DNA of 64,000 nucleotides from Metaphire vulgaris (GCA_018105865.1 CM030847.1:12280589-12344588); one strand, 5' to 3'; shown: positions 41,851-52,559, counted from the first letter of the stretch. Notes: generated by a model not told the origin, from the sequence alone. Made by a program: numbers and translations.

Positions 41851-42831
41851 TATGCACATAACAGTCTTCCATATATGTCAATCTGTGACATCAATGTTCA
41901 TTAAGCTTCCACCATTTTAATAGATCAACCGATTCAGAAACTTTACCTCCATTTTTTAAAGCTGGAATTCATCAGCAGAGCTCTTAATTAATAGTGATGG
42001 GTTGAAATCGAATTGCTTACCGTATAATCTTGGTATAATACGCACCGATGTATAATATGCACCCCTAGTTTTGAGCAGTGGCGTTTCCACGTGGGGCTGA
42101 ATGGGGATGCATCCCTCCACCGGACCTTCGGAGTTACTTTTTTTAATTGTGAAAACTTATTTTTGGGTAAAAGTCTAGTCAAACTAACTGGGGATGCCCT
42201 TTTTCTGCTTGTCAACCTATTTTTGGGTAAAAATGTAGTAAAATCCCACCTCCCTGGCGGCATATGTTTCCCTTTAGGCAACCCTTTTCTTCTCAACATT
42301 CCACTTATAGGCCTAACTCTTGTCACCTAACTCTAACCACCTAACTCTTGTCTACTATATGATGTTCTATTAACTGAATATTCTAGTAAAATATTAACTT
42401 TTAATTTGACTGCTTCTCAGGTTTCTTTTTTGTTTATTATTCTATTGTGTATTTAGTCTAAATTTAGTCTTGTGAATATTCTGTGAATTTACTTTGTCTT
42501 ATTTTAAATTCAATTGATGTCATTTATTGTAATTGATGTCAGACATGCCTATGCCTATGCCTATGTCAAGTTGAGTTGAGTTGAAATAAACCTCAGTTCA
42601 TTCATTCAAATTAGGGATAAAATTCCCTTTTTTCAGCCTTTTTCGGCAAACTTTATTGATTTTTCCTTCTACTTTCATCCCCCCACCAACTTTCTACGAA
42701 TTCATTCATCCTCCCATCAAAAAATCCTGGAACCACCACTGGTTTTGAGAGTTATAATAATGCAAAAATTTAGATAGTTAAATATAAAATGCACCCAAAA
42801 TTTCACCTGTGAAATTTTATTCAGTAACCAG
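41851..42831. repeat. No gene; decayed TATAATACGC repeat fragments
   Basis: TACCGTATAATCTTGGTATAATACGCACC (42018-42046) and ATAAAATGCACCC (42785-42797) belong to the decayed family also at 14337. A segment with a doubled TTATTTTTGGGTAAAA (42150 and 42218) sits between. TTGAGTTGAGTTGAAATAAA (42571-42590) is a short simple repeat. Confidence 0.4.
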
Positions 42832-43714
42832 TAGAGAGTGACATGGGGACAACTTTTTATCCCCATATCCACTCCGCACCCAAACATTTCTCCCCGTCCC
42901 CGCATTGCCTCTCCCCGTCCCTGCCCCATCCCCGCAGAATTTGTCTACATCCCCGCACCAGCACCAGCCTTTTCCGTCCCCTCACTGTTCCCGCGATAAG
43001 CAGTTAACATAAGTTAACAAAAACATTTATCGTAATATGCTACTACGTATTTACATCTAAATTATAACGTTATGTTTTTGACTCTTAAATGGTAATATAG
43101 GCCTAAATAGTAGTTCAAGTCCATGAAAATAAAGATTGACGACAGCATCAACACTGAGCTGAGCGCGGCAGTCCTCTATTGTGCAACCTTCTCATAGCCA
43201 CACATCACTCACTCCATTATACATTTGTAAAGATATTCACTCACTTTTACTTTTCATCCATTTATCGATGTCTCATTTTTTTCATTTATAACTTTGAGTG
43301 ATAAAAAATAATAGACCACAAGTCCAAGACAACAAAAGTTAAAAGGAACACAGGAAAAGGAAGTGCTAGGCGGTACTTCCGACACATTGCCACGTCAGTC
43401 GGCTGCTCTAGTGCCGTGTATTAATACCACCCAAACCTACTTAACAAATAACTTACTTGGTTACTAAATACTCTACATGCATGAAAAAAAGGACGAATGC
43501 AGAGCGTCATCAATATTATTATCAACTTGATAATACTGATACCGTTATCGCGGTATTACCATAGTAAATGTCCCCATCCCTGCGGTATTACCGCATGACA
43601 AGAACCCATTACCATGGTAATACCGCACATTTTGGCCAAATTGTCCCCATTACCACAGTGATTACCGCGGTTACCTCGGGAAATCTGCTGTAACCGTTAC
43701 TGTGTCACTCTCTA
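42832..43714. mobile_element. Non-autonomous hAT element, 883 bp
   Basis: Ends TAGAGAGTGACATGGGG and the inverse of TAGAGAGTGACACAGTAACG, flanked by a perfect duplication GTAACCAG (42824-42831 and 43715-43722) that fits nTnnnnAn. Subterminal arrays differ: CCCCGTCCCCGC-type at the left, GGTAATACCGC and GCGGTATTACC palindromes at the right. No ORF. Confidence 0.92.
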
Positions 43715-43722
43715 GTAACCAG

Positions 43723-43956
43723 GATAATCACAATCGTCTTTCAAATTCTGCTTAAAATTGGAACTGTAGACAAAGTTCCCTCTGCCAGCAGTTGACTTTA
43801 AGCCATAACAGGCCTACATCAATTCAATTGTTTAGCTATCAATGACGAAATATCTATTGATAAACCTAGATAATCACAATTTTCTTTCAAATTTTGTTTG
43901 AAATTTGAAGTGTGAAGAAAGCTTCCCTCCACTGTTGACCACGTAGGTCCTGAATG
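43723..43956. other. Continuation of the decayed repeat that hosts the hAT
   Basis: TTTCAAATTCTGCTTAAAAT and TTTCAAATTTTGTTTGAAAT (43740 and 43885) are partial duplicates; AGATAATCACAAT occurs twice. No coding. Confidence 0.4.
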
Positions 43957-44103
43957 CAGTGGCGTCGCTAGGTGGGTGTGGGGGTGCAGACTGCACCGGG
44001 TGACACCACCCAGAGGGGTGACACCAAACTGAGAAACTGGAAATGTACAAATTGTATAAAACAGAGTCAACAGACGGAACTTGTTCTACTCAGGTTTCAT
44101 AGC

Positions 44104-44801
44104 CAGTGGTGTAGCTACATTGGAGCAAAGTGAAGCAATTGCTGCAGTTGGACCGCCCAGGGTCACTTGTACAAATTGTGCAAAACCGATGAGAAAATTT
44201 TTGGGGTGGGGTGGGAAGTAGGCCAGGTATAATAGTTGGTTCTGCAAGACTGCAGCTGATTGGTTGTAACTTTACACGGTTTTTGTATGTCTAAAATGCT
44301 CTAAGATTCACCCACAGGCATTTGCAGTTTAAAAATTTTTCCGGGGATTAGTACCATAGCATGACTCAGTGGACTGCGCTGATATAGGCTGGCAGTCTCT
44401 ATCTCAGGGTCCGAGCAGAAGATCCCCACTGTATCTGCTGCGATGACCCGCACAATATCCATATTTTCTTAGTTTAGCATTTGTGTACACTTCAGTGTAT
44501 CAGCATCAGATGCAATGGGCGAGGGTGAGCGGCGACGTGGGGAGGGATGGCTTTCAACGTGTCAATGCCACGTGCCCAAATTGAAGGATGATTATGTCTT
44601 TCTGTGTTTCTAAAATATGCTAAAATTCACCTACAGGCATTTGTATTTTTTTTAAATTTCCAGGGGTGACACCCCCGGACCCGAGTTAAAAGAGGGAGGG
44701 AGAGAATAGAGGGGAAGAGGGAGGAAGAGATTAGGAAGGGAGGGAGGGAGGAGAAGCCGAGTGTTTTGCTCCGGGCGCCATTTTTCCTAGCTATGCCAAA
44801 G
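44104..44801. mobile_element. Inner hAT-like element
   Basis: Ends CAGTGGTGTAGCTA and the inverse of CTTTGGCATAGCTA, with a perfect 8-bp duplication TTCATAGC (44096-44103 and 44802-44809). The interior includes GAGGGAGGGAGAGAATAG purine-rich repeats (44688-44755). Its termini resemble those of the outer element, suggesting related hAT families. No ORF. Confidence 0.7.
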
Positions 44802-44904
44802 TTCATAGCCAATTATGTAGGCCTAGTAAAGGAGGCTTAGGAAGATATGGAAGCAGTCCCTTTGTGGAAGTCTGGAGGGGTGACACCACGACTTTACCGG
44901 TATT

Positions 44905-44990
44905 CAGTCAAAATAGTGCAAGACAAAATCACGCCGACAAAACAGCACCAACTACACAGCGCCGGCAAAATAGCTCCAAAAACCCCGACA
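44905..44990 (-). repeat. Left subterminal array of GACAAAATAGCGCC-like units
   Basis: Units such as GTGCAAGACAAAATCACGCC, GACAAAACAGCACC and GGCAAAATAGCTCC. It is the inverted counterpart of 49380-49497. AAATAGCGCCAACT just after the LINE at 47911 shows the LINE landed in this array. Confidence 0.7.
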
Positions 44991-45002
44991 AAAAAAACCC
45001 GA

Positions 45003-45592
45003 TAAACAATAAGACAGAGAACGTCCTGGATCTTATCGAGTACTACCAGTTGCATATGCTCATTCTTTCTGAGACGTGGCATGTAGACTCCGACTCGGCA
45101 GCCATCAAGCGGCTGCAAAGCCACGGCCTGTGCGTCGTCGAGGCCGCGCGTCCCATTGCTGAAGACGCCAAGCTAATGGAGATGAACTTCGTGAACCATG
45201 GAGGTCTGGCGATCGTCCGTAGACCAGGAATCAACATTGCGAGGCTGAGAACTAACTTAACGCCCTCCACTTTCGAGCATCTGTGCTGCCGGGTTGGAGG
45301 GGTGTTTGGACCCTTCATTCTAGTAGCAATCTATCGCCCAGGGTCCCGAAACACGTGTGAGCAGTTTTTTGCAGAATTTGCATCACTCCTTGAGTCGTTG
45401 GCGACCTACAAATGCCAGTTCTATGTGGTGGGAGACCTGAACGTCCACCTGGAAAGGCCAGATGACGTGGCCAGTAGGAAACTTCTCCAGATTCTCAATG
45501 AGTGTGATCTGGTGCAGCGAGTGACTGAACCGACCCACGTCCTGGGTGGCCTCCTGGATGTAGTCATCGGATCGGGGGACTCAGAACCCTGA
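45003..45592 (+). pseudogene. LINE AP-type endonuclease domain
   Basis: Landmarks: NNKTENVLDLIEYYQLHMLI and LSETWH (metal-site E), GGLAIVRRPG, ILVAIYRPGS, YVVGDLNVHLERP (catalytic D-N) and VTEPTHVLGGLLDVVI. The frame stops after GSGDSEP. A frameshift close to 45590 separates it from the remaining block TGLSDHLLVRW, which carries the catalytic D-H. The domain nicks DNA for target-primed reverse transcription. Codons before about 45000 belong to the host hAT element's array, not to the LINE. Confidence 0.9.
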
Positions 45593-45595
45593 CGA

Positions 45596-46230
45596 ATCAC
45601 GTTTGACGAGACTGGGCTGTCTGACCACCTGCTGGTGCGCTGGTCAACATGGACGGTGCGCCTTCCTCCGGAGTACAAGGCAGTTAAGAGGAGGGACTGG
45701 AGTGGCTTCAAACGCGATCTGTTCATCACTCGTCTTGAGGAGTCGACGCTTTGCTTGCCGGTCGCTCCTGGAAAGTCTGCCTCTGATCTTGCAGAGTGCT
45801 ATGACACGGTGATCAATGGCATCCTGGATGACTTGGCACCGGTGGTCGAGAAGACAGTCAGGGTCAGGAATTTCTGCCCGTTTTACGACAATGAGTGCCG
45901 TCTGGCGCGTTGGGAGGCGCGGAGAGCTGAGAGGGCCTATGATAGGTCCAGGGGCTCAGCCAACGAGGCTGTGGCCCTTGAGGCCTGGAGGACTACCCTC
46001 AAAGCAAGGAGGTCCCTTGTAAGATTGAAAGGTAGGGAATACTGGAAGCAGTTGCTGCTCACCAGGGAGTCCAACTCGAAGGAGATCTGGAAGACGCTGA
46101 ACGCCCTACTGGGAAAGTGCACTCCTGCGATGGCTTCTTGTCCTGCGTTCAGCCCGGAAGAGTACCATCGGTACATTGATGGAAAGATTGAAGGAATACG
46201 GGAGAGGACGGCGTCTGCTGGACCGGCAAC
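45596..46230 (+). pseudogene. LINE endonuclease end and linker (family C)
   Basis: DETGLSDHLLVRWSTW completes the endonuclease. The linker then reads YKAVKRRDWSGFKRDLFITR, ILDDLAPVVEKTVRVRNFCP, FYDNECRLARWEARRAERAY, WRTTLKARRSLVRLKGREYW and FSPEEYHRYIDGKIEGIRER. A frameshift at about 46230, probably with a short deletion compared with families A and D, leads to the RT frame. Confidence 0.9.
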
Positions 46231-47823
46231 ATGGCGTTTCGGGCACCGACGGAGGAGGAGGTGCTCCGCATAGTGCGTGCGTCTCCGAATAAACAGTGCT
46301 CTGCAGACCCTCTGCCGATGTGGTTGCTAAAGGACTCGGCGGTGGTCCTAGCCCCGTTTCTGAAAGCGCTCATGATCGCCTCCTTAGAGACTTGCGAAGT
46401 TCCGTCGAAGTGGAAGCATGCAACGGTCACACCACTACTGAAACAGCCAGGACTTGACCCTCAAGAAACGTCAAACTACCGACCAGTGTCAAACCTGCCA
46501 TTCCTGTCCAAGCTTCTGGAGAGGATTGTCAGCAAGCGGCTTATCGAATTTTTAGACGCTAACGGACTGATGCCTCGTGATCAATCAGCGTATCGCCGTG
46601 GGCATTCCACTGAAACCGCCGTGCTGAGGATATTCAATGACGTTGTGGATGCGGTTGCGAATGGCAGGGTGGCTCTCCTCTGCCTTCTTGACCTCTCCGC
46701 TGCGTTTGATACGGTGGATCACCAGATTCTTATCCAGCGGCTGGAGAAATCATACGGCCTCAGAGGTCGGGTCCTCAGCTGGTTCGAGAGCTACCTCAGT
46801 GATAGAACGCAATCGGTCCAGTGCGGCGGTCAAACGTCGGAAAAGCGAATTGTTCAGCATGGTGTTCCGCAGGGGTCGGTTCTCGGCCCTCTGCTGTTCA
46901 TTCTCTTCATAGCGGGTTTGATGAAAATCGCTATCGCGTTCGGACTGACCATGCACGGCTACGCGGATGACATGCAACTGTATTCTTCCTGTCTGCCTGC
47001 CGACATGGAAAGACTTAAACTTCGCTTCCTCGATTGCATCATGGCGATCATCATGTGGACGGAGGAGAACCGCTTGGCCCTTAACCCGGCCAAGACCGAG
47101 TTCCTGTGGATGTGCACCCCCAGAAGGAAGCATCTCCTAAGCCATTCACCGTTCACGCTGGGTGATGTGACCGTCGTCCCCTCAAAGTGCCTATGACTCC
47201 TGGGAGTACTACTCGATGAGACGTTGTCGTTCGAGGAACTTATCGGTAATGTTGCCCACGGCTGCTACTACCACCTACGGAGGATTAGGTCAGTCCGCCG
47301 GCATCTTCCGATCAGCGGGGCAGTGCACCTTGTGCGCGCCCTTGTTCTGTCCAGGCTGGACTATTGCAACAGCGTGTTGCTGGGCCTCCCCGATGGAAAG
47401 TTGAATCGTCTGCAATCCGTGCTCAATACAGCTGCTCGGGTCGTCTTCAGCAACCCCTGGGGAGCCCATGTGACCCCCCTACTGCGTGATCAGCTGCACT
47501 GGCTTCGAGCCCGGGAGCGCATTATCCATAAACGCTGCTGGCTCACCTTCCGAGCGTTAAATGACCCGCACTGTCCACAGTACCTGGCTGAGCTGGTCCT
47601 AAGATCAACGTCGAACGCACGGAGGTCGGCACTTCGCTCCGGCCATCGTGTCCTACTGCTCGTTCCGCCTCCGTCACAGACTTTGAAGATCGGGGAAAGG
47701 TCCTTCTCTCGCGGGGACCCATTGCATTGGAATGCCTTGCCGACCGCAGTGACTGAGGCCAACTCTGCTGGACTGTTCCTGAGAGAACTAAAGACGCACC
47801 TTTTTAGTTTAGGTTATGGTTGA
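46231..47823 (+). pseudogene. LINE reverse transcriptase and C-terminal region (family C), one in-frame stop
   Basis: The RT frame 46231-47196 includes VRASPNKQCSADPLPMWLLK, SNYRPVSNLPFLSKLLERIV, AYRRGHSTETAVLRIFNDVV, CLLDLSAAFDTVDHQIL, GVPQGSVLGPLLFILFIAG, the catalytic box GYADDMQLYSS and LALNPAKTEFLWMCTPRRK. TGA at 47194-47196 interrupts it. The same frame then continues with LLGVLLDETLSFEE, LSRLDYCNSVLLGLPDGKLN, LLRDQLHWLRARERIIHKRC and VPPPSQTLKIGERSFSRGDP to a natural stop after LFSLGYG. Reversing one base would reopen the RT frame; I infer a recent death. Confidence 0.92.
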
Positions 47824-47912
47824 CTATGTGTGTGCAGCGCCCCTGTCGTAGGCCTTAACCTAGTGCACGGCGCTATAGAAATTGTCTTGAAATAAATAAA
47901 TAAATAAATAAA

Positions 47913-48313
47913 ATAGCGCCAACTTAATCGTGCGATGTCGAACAAACAATTGTGCATTATAATAACGGTGAGCGTCATGTGGAGGCGAGTAAAAACAAGT
48001 ACGTTCAACTCGACTGTCGCCTACGAGCTCTTATTTCAACATATCGAACCAGGCCGTTATTGGAATACCTGCGCAGTGTTTCGTCCAATCTTTCGATTTA
48101 GTATGACAAAGCACATGACAGAACACTTATGGAATAAACGGTATATTCGTTATTACATTTATTAACTGGTTTCACATTATTGAATGTTATGAAAGACTTT
48201 TTCTAACTTACATTAGTCAAGACGTTCAGTATTTTCTTCTACGTTATTGAATATTATAAAAGGACATTTTTCACAGTTATATTAGCATTGGTGTAATATT
48301 ACTTGAAAACCTG
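47913..48313. other. Interior of the outer hAT element, no gene
   Basis: This short stretch between the LINE and the TTAA element begins with an array unit (AAATAGCGCC). No transposase motif is visible. Confidence 0.45.
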
Positions 48314-49354
48314 TTAACCTTTTAAAGGGGGAATTAAATTTTTAAAGTCATCCCGCGTCGGGGAAATTAATTTTTGGAAAAGGCGTTCGTATGAAAACGT
48401 GAGCATATACGTTATAAACTTACTAAATTTCAGGCTATATAGAAGCTAGAAAGATGCGGTTTTCACCGTTGTTGAGCATTTTTATTGCTCTTTCTATCCA
48501 TCCGTGCCAAAAGAAGAAAGTTGGGGGTAGGGACCACTCTACACCCTAAAATCGGACCCCTCCCCAGAATTTTGTTCAAATTTTGATCAAAGGTCAATAG
48601 CAAAACGTCTTCAGTGGTAACCCCCCAAATGTGAGCGAGAAAGTTGTAGGGAGGTGTAATTGGAACAGAATAGGGCAAACATTTTGAAGATTGGAGCCAA
48701 TTTGGGATAGTTTGAATTTTCATACCCTAGTACCCATTGCTCGCTGAAATGACACTTACACGAACGGATTTTCAATGTGAAAAACCAAACAACTCGGTAT
48801 ATTTCAGGCTATATAGAAGCTAGAAAGATGCGGTTTGCACCATTGTTGAGCATTTTTATTGGGCTTTCGAACCATCCATGCAAAAAAATTTTGGGGGTAG
48901 GGTCCATTCTACACCCCAAAATCGGACCATCTCCGACAAAAAAATTTCAAAGCTCAATAAAAAAAATTTTCAGCGGTGACCCCCCAACTGTGAGCGGGAA
49001 AGTTGTTGGGAGGTGTAATTGGAACAAAATAGTGCAAAAATTTTGAAGATCGGACCATATTCGGCTTAGTTATGGCCATTCTAGCCTCCGGCTGAAGATT
49101 TTTCCTGTACATTTTCCAGCCTTGGTCAGTCTACAGTCAATATCCCTTGCATATATAGTCAGTATTATCGAAAACGGTGCTGCCGCCTATCGAATGGATG
49201 TGAGCTAACTCGGTTGCCGCGTTGGATTTTTGAAAATCGTGCAGGTCCGCAGTACGCAGTCGCTTATATAGCGCGCCGTTTATAGACGGCTAACCCCGTT
49301 TGGTCAAAGTTTTCCGCCGCCGTCTTAAGACGGCTAACCCGAGCAAAAGGTTAA
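48314..49354 (-). mobile_element. TTAA-flanked two-module element, copy g
   Basis: TTAA at 48314-48317 and 49351-49354. Left end CCTTTTAAAGGGGG, right end GACGGCTAACCCGAGCAAAAGG, palindromes GCCGTTTATAGACGGC and CGCCGTCTTAAGACGGC at 49276-49334. Two modules are bounded by AGGCTATATAGAAGCTAG (48433 and 48807). Nested within the outer hAT element. Confidence 0.88.
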
Positions 49355-49379
49355 AGTTAAAGTTGAGTTCTCTATTGTT

Positions 49380-49497
49380 TCTTCGGCACTATTTTGTCGG
49401 CGCTCATTTGTCAGCGCCATTTTGTCGGCGCTAATTTGTCGTTGCGATTTTGTCGGCACGATTTTGTCTGCGCTATTTTGTCTTGCAGACTTTTTAC
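49380..49497 (+). repeat. Right subterminal array of GCGCTATTTTGTC units
   Basis: About eight units of 14-15 bp (ACTATTTTGTCGGCG, CTCATTTGTCAGCG, CATTTTGTCGGCG, GATTTTGTCGGCAC, CTATTTTGTCTTGC). The array lies about 50 bp from the right end of the outer hAT element and mirrors the array at 44905-44990. Confidence 0.85.
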
Positions 49498-49626
49498 GGT
49501 ACTGGTTTTACCACACTGGGCGACACCAACCATAGCAACACCACTGCCTGAATGGTCTAATGCTACTCCTTAGTATCAGTCTTTCATGAGGTCATACTAC
49601 AGAATGGCATTGGTCTAATTGTTTAA

Positions 49627-50642
49627 TTAACCTCTTTAGGGGGGAATTAAATTTGACAAGACGTTACCAATCGGGGTAATTAATTTTGAGGAAAAGCGTT
49701 CATATGAACTGTGAACATAAACGTTGTAAATTTACTACATCTCAGGCTGAATAGAAGCTAAAGAAATTAGGTTTGCACCGTTGTTTAGCATTTTTATTGC
49801 TTTCGAATCATCCGTGAAAAAAATTTTGGGGGGTAGGGTCCACTCTACAGCCTAAAATTGGTCCCTCCCCAAAATTTCGTTCAAAGCTCAATAGCAAAAC
49901 GTTTTCAGTGGCGACTAGCCTTTTCTGAGTGGCAAAGTTATAGAGGGGCGTAATTGGACAGAATAGTTCAAAAAATTTGAAGATCGGACCCAATTTGGGG
50001 TAGTTATCACTTTTTGAACCCTAGAACTCATTGCTCGGAGAAAAAAAATTTTTCGCAAATTTCGCAAGCTGAAAAAAATTACATGTCAGTATATTTCAGG
50101 CTATATAGAAGATAAAAAGATGAGGTTTGCACCGTTGTTTAGCATTTTTAGTGTTCTTTCTAACCACCTGTGCCAAAAAATAAATTTTTGGGTAGGGTCC
50201 ACTCTACAGCCTAAAATCGGACCCCCCTCCCAACAAAGCTCAATTGCACAAAATTTTCAGCGTTGACCCCCTTATGTGAGCAGCAAATTTGTGGAGGGCT
50301 GTAATTGGAACAGAATAGTGAAAACATTTTGAAGATCGGACCATATTTGGGGTAGTTAGGATTTTGCGTACCCTAGAATGACACTTTTGCAAAGCCATAA
50401 TCTGACCCCCTATCGAATAAAACCTATTTTCATAGCTTATAGTGATCACAATCGCTAAAAAAGAGCTACCATCTACCGAATGGATAACAACTAAAGTGAC
50501 TTATTACATTAGAATGGTTATAAACAGCGAAACCCGTTGCGGAACAGACGCTGAAGTAGCGTGCCGCGTATATGCGGCGACCCCCGTTGACGAACGTTTG
50601 ACGCACGCTGCGTATATGCGGCGAACCCCTTGAACGGGTTAA
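49627..50642 (-). mobile_element. TTAA-flanked two-module element, copy h (diverged)
   Basis: TTAA at 49627-49630 and 50639-50642. Left end CCTCTTTAGGGGGG, right end CCCCTTGAACGGG. Here the palindromic subterminal blocks read GCCGCGTATATGCGGC and GCTGCGTATATGCGGCG (50563-50625), replacing the GCCGTTTATAGACGGC of other copies. Two modules, both weakened by small indels. It lies only about 270 bp from copy g. Confidence 0.85.
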
Positions 50643-51433
50643 AGGCAATTGGTTTTTAACCATTCATAAATCTTGAAGTCAGAAAATTGTAAAAAATAAT
50701 TATATAGAGCACCTAAAAGTACAATGCGCCAAGAGTGCAAAATAGGTAAAAACCAGTATAGCGTGCATGCTATATACATGAAAACATGGTACATTTAAGT
50801 TTAGCTATGTTTATGTACATAAAATTATATGAACATAAAATTTATTTATATGAATAATATGCACCCACAAAATGCACCTATTTTTCAAAAAGAAAAATAT
50901 GTATTATATGCAAGAAAATACAGTAATTGTTAAACAAGAATTTAACCCTTAAACTGCCACATACTTTGAGTATAATATGCAATTGGAACCGAGTATACTC
51001 GGTTCTGGCAGTGTAATCAGTCAATAGTTAAAATAAATTAACAATTGACCAATTAAATAATCTTTCATTTCTACAGCCCTCCTTATTGTGTATTCAGAAG
51101 TGAACTCACTGGAAGTTACTGAGATATATCAGTTTGTAATAACAGTAGTCAATTAGATCAACAATCATGTCTTGAGCCAACATACAAGCTTCCTGGTGAA
51201 ACAGTAATGTCTCAAGCAAATTGACAACAATAGCTTCATGATATAACTGTAGAAAATAAAGCAGCCAAAAAAACTTGTCAAAGTGGTTTAGAGCATTATT
51301 GCAACTAAACTCAATCAGTATATAACCAACTCCAACATAAATATTGATAAATATGAATATATAAATATATAAATATATATGTGGACACGTTTACACAGGC
51401 AATTTAGTAAGTCTAACTTTTTGTTTCCATGTC
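50643..51433. repeat. Decayed TATAATGC-type repeat and a 20-bp palindrome; no gene
   Basis: ATATAGAGCACCTAAAAGTA and AATAATATGCACCC belong to the decayed dispersed repeat. GAACCGAGTATACTCGGTTC (50986-51005) is a perfect 20-bp palindrome, 41 bases after TTAACCCTTAAACTGCCA (50942-50959), which looks like the end of another TTAA-type family. No partner end was found. Confidence 0.45.
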
Positions 51434-51634
51434 TACCGTATTTTCACGCCAAATCGCCGCTTACGCTTAAAAGCCGCTCCACGTTTACAGGCTGCAGAAA
51501 TCCAGTGGTATGTAAATATTTTCATAGACAAGGCGCACACGAATATAGGCTGCGTGCCCTGATGTTGCAGTATCATTATATATACACGTCCAGTTATTCT
51601 CTCTGCCCCCTCTCTCTCCCCCCCTCTCTCTCCT

Positions 51635-51692
<58 letters not shown>

Positions 51693-51903
51693 GTCTGTCT
51701 CTGCCATCTGTCTCTGTCTCTCTCTGATGTGTCTCTCTATCTGCCGGATTTATAACTACTGGTAGAATTATTTATGTTAGAGGGCCTCCTGCTATTTGTA
51801 AAAATGTTTTTGTATAAGCCGCTTACTATTATAGGCCGCATCAAAGGGCCTCTTCTAGTAAAATCATCTATAAGCTGCGGCGATTTGGCATGGAAATACG
51901 GTA
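51434..51903. mobile_element. TA-flanked MITE with internal (CT)n expansion
   Basis: Ends TACCGTATTTTCACGCC and the inverse of TACCGTATTTCCATGCC, followed on both sides by AAATCGCCGC. TA at each edge. The interior carries TATAAGCCGC/ATAGGCCGC segments and a pure CT run (51639-51689) with CT-rich borders. No real protein: a serine-leucine frame crosses the CT run only. Confidence 0.85.
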
Positions 51904-52559
51904 ACTGTGTCAATCAGAACCTTCGATTTCCATCAACAGTAACATGTCCTTAAAGAGAATTTTGCTGACCTATACCATTCCTAAATCCACCAAATTCAAC
52001 AAATTAGGCTAATTGCTTTCTGCCTGTTATCAAATTTTTAGCTTATGCTTTTGACATCAGTTGGTTAGACTATTGCAATGCACTTTACAGTAAAACCCCG
52101 TTATCCCGCCATATCCGTCCGACGTTCTATTTTGGCGAGGGGCGGGGGTGGCGACATAACGGGGGCAAGTCAATTGAGTAATCCATTACAAAGTATTGTT
52201 GAACTGTGTATACACTGTATATATATATATATATCCTTACTTTCTTCCCTGTCTCTCACTCCTCCCTCTCTCCTCTCCATATTATATATATATCCATTCA
52301 TAACACTGTAGGCTACAGTACGGCATTGTGTAGCCATAAGCAAATGCACCGTTCGGACCAGCAATGTTACAATAATTATTCAAAAGGCGTGTAGGCCTAT
52401 GGAGTAGGCCTACGAAAGTACTTCTGAATAGTAGCCTGTCTTTGAGAAGTTAAAGCATGGATTCCACTCTTGGCACTCTATACGTTTAACAGCAATAAAA
52501 TTTATTCCTCTCTTCCTTTGTCTCCTTCTCTCCCTCTACCCCTTCATGTGTCTCTCTCT

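Larger units (their letters stand above)
45000..47912 (+). mobile_element. L2/CR1-like LINE, family C, most complete copy
   Basis: It spans most of the endonuclease, the linker, RT, the C-terminal region, the shared 3' module (CAGCGCCCCTGTCGTAGGCC ... GGCGCTATAGAAATTGTC) and an (AAAT)n tail (47891-47912). The 5' end is truncated just inside the endonuclease. Two frameshifts and one stop are the only lesions over 2.8 kb of coding. Confidence 0.92.
43957..49546. mobile_element. Outer hAT element holding three nested insertions
   Basis: Ends CAGTGGCGTCGCTAGG and the inverse of CAGTGGTGTTGCTATGG, with a perfect 8-bp duplication CCTGAATG (43949-43956 and 49547-49554). The 5,590 bp include a nested hAT (44104-44801), a LINE (45000-47912) and a TTAA element (48314-49354). 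The element's own DNA is then under 1 kb. Near its two ends are arrays of GACAAAATAGCGCC units in opposite orientation. No transposase of its own is visible. Confidence 0.88.

Noticed and set aside
49380..49497. CRISPR-like or regulatory tandem array
   Set aside because: No spacers. The mirrored array at the other end and the hAT duplication explain it as subterminal repeats.
51379..51765. 128-residue protein with a long serine-leucine run
   Set aside because: The run is the translation of a (CT)n microsatellite inside a MITE. No family motif is present.
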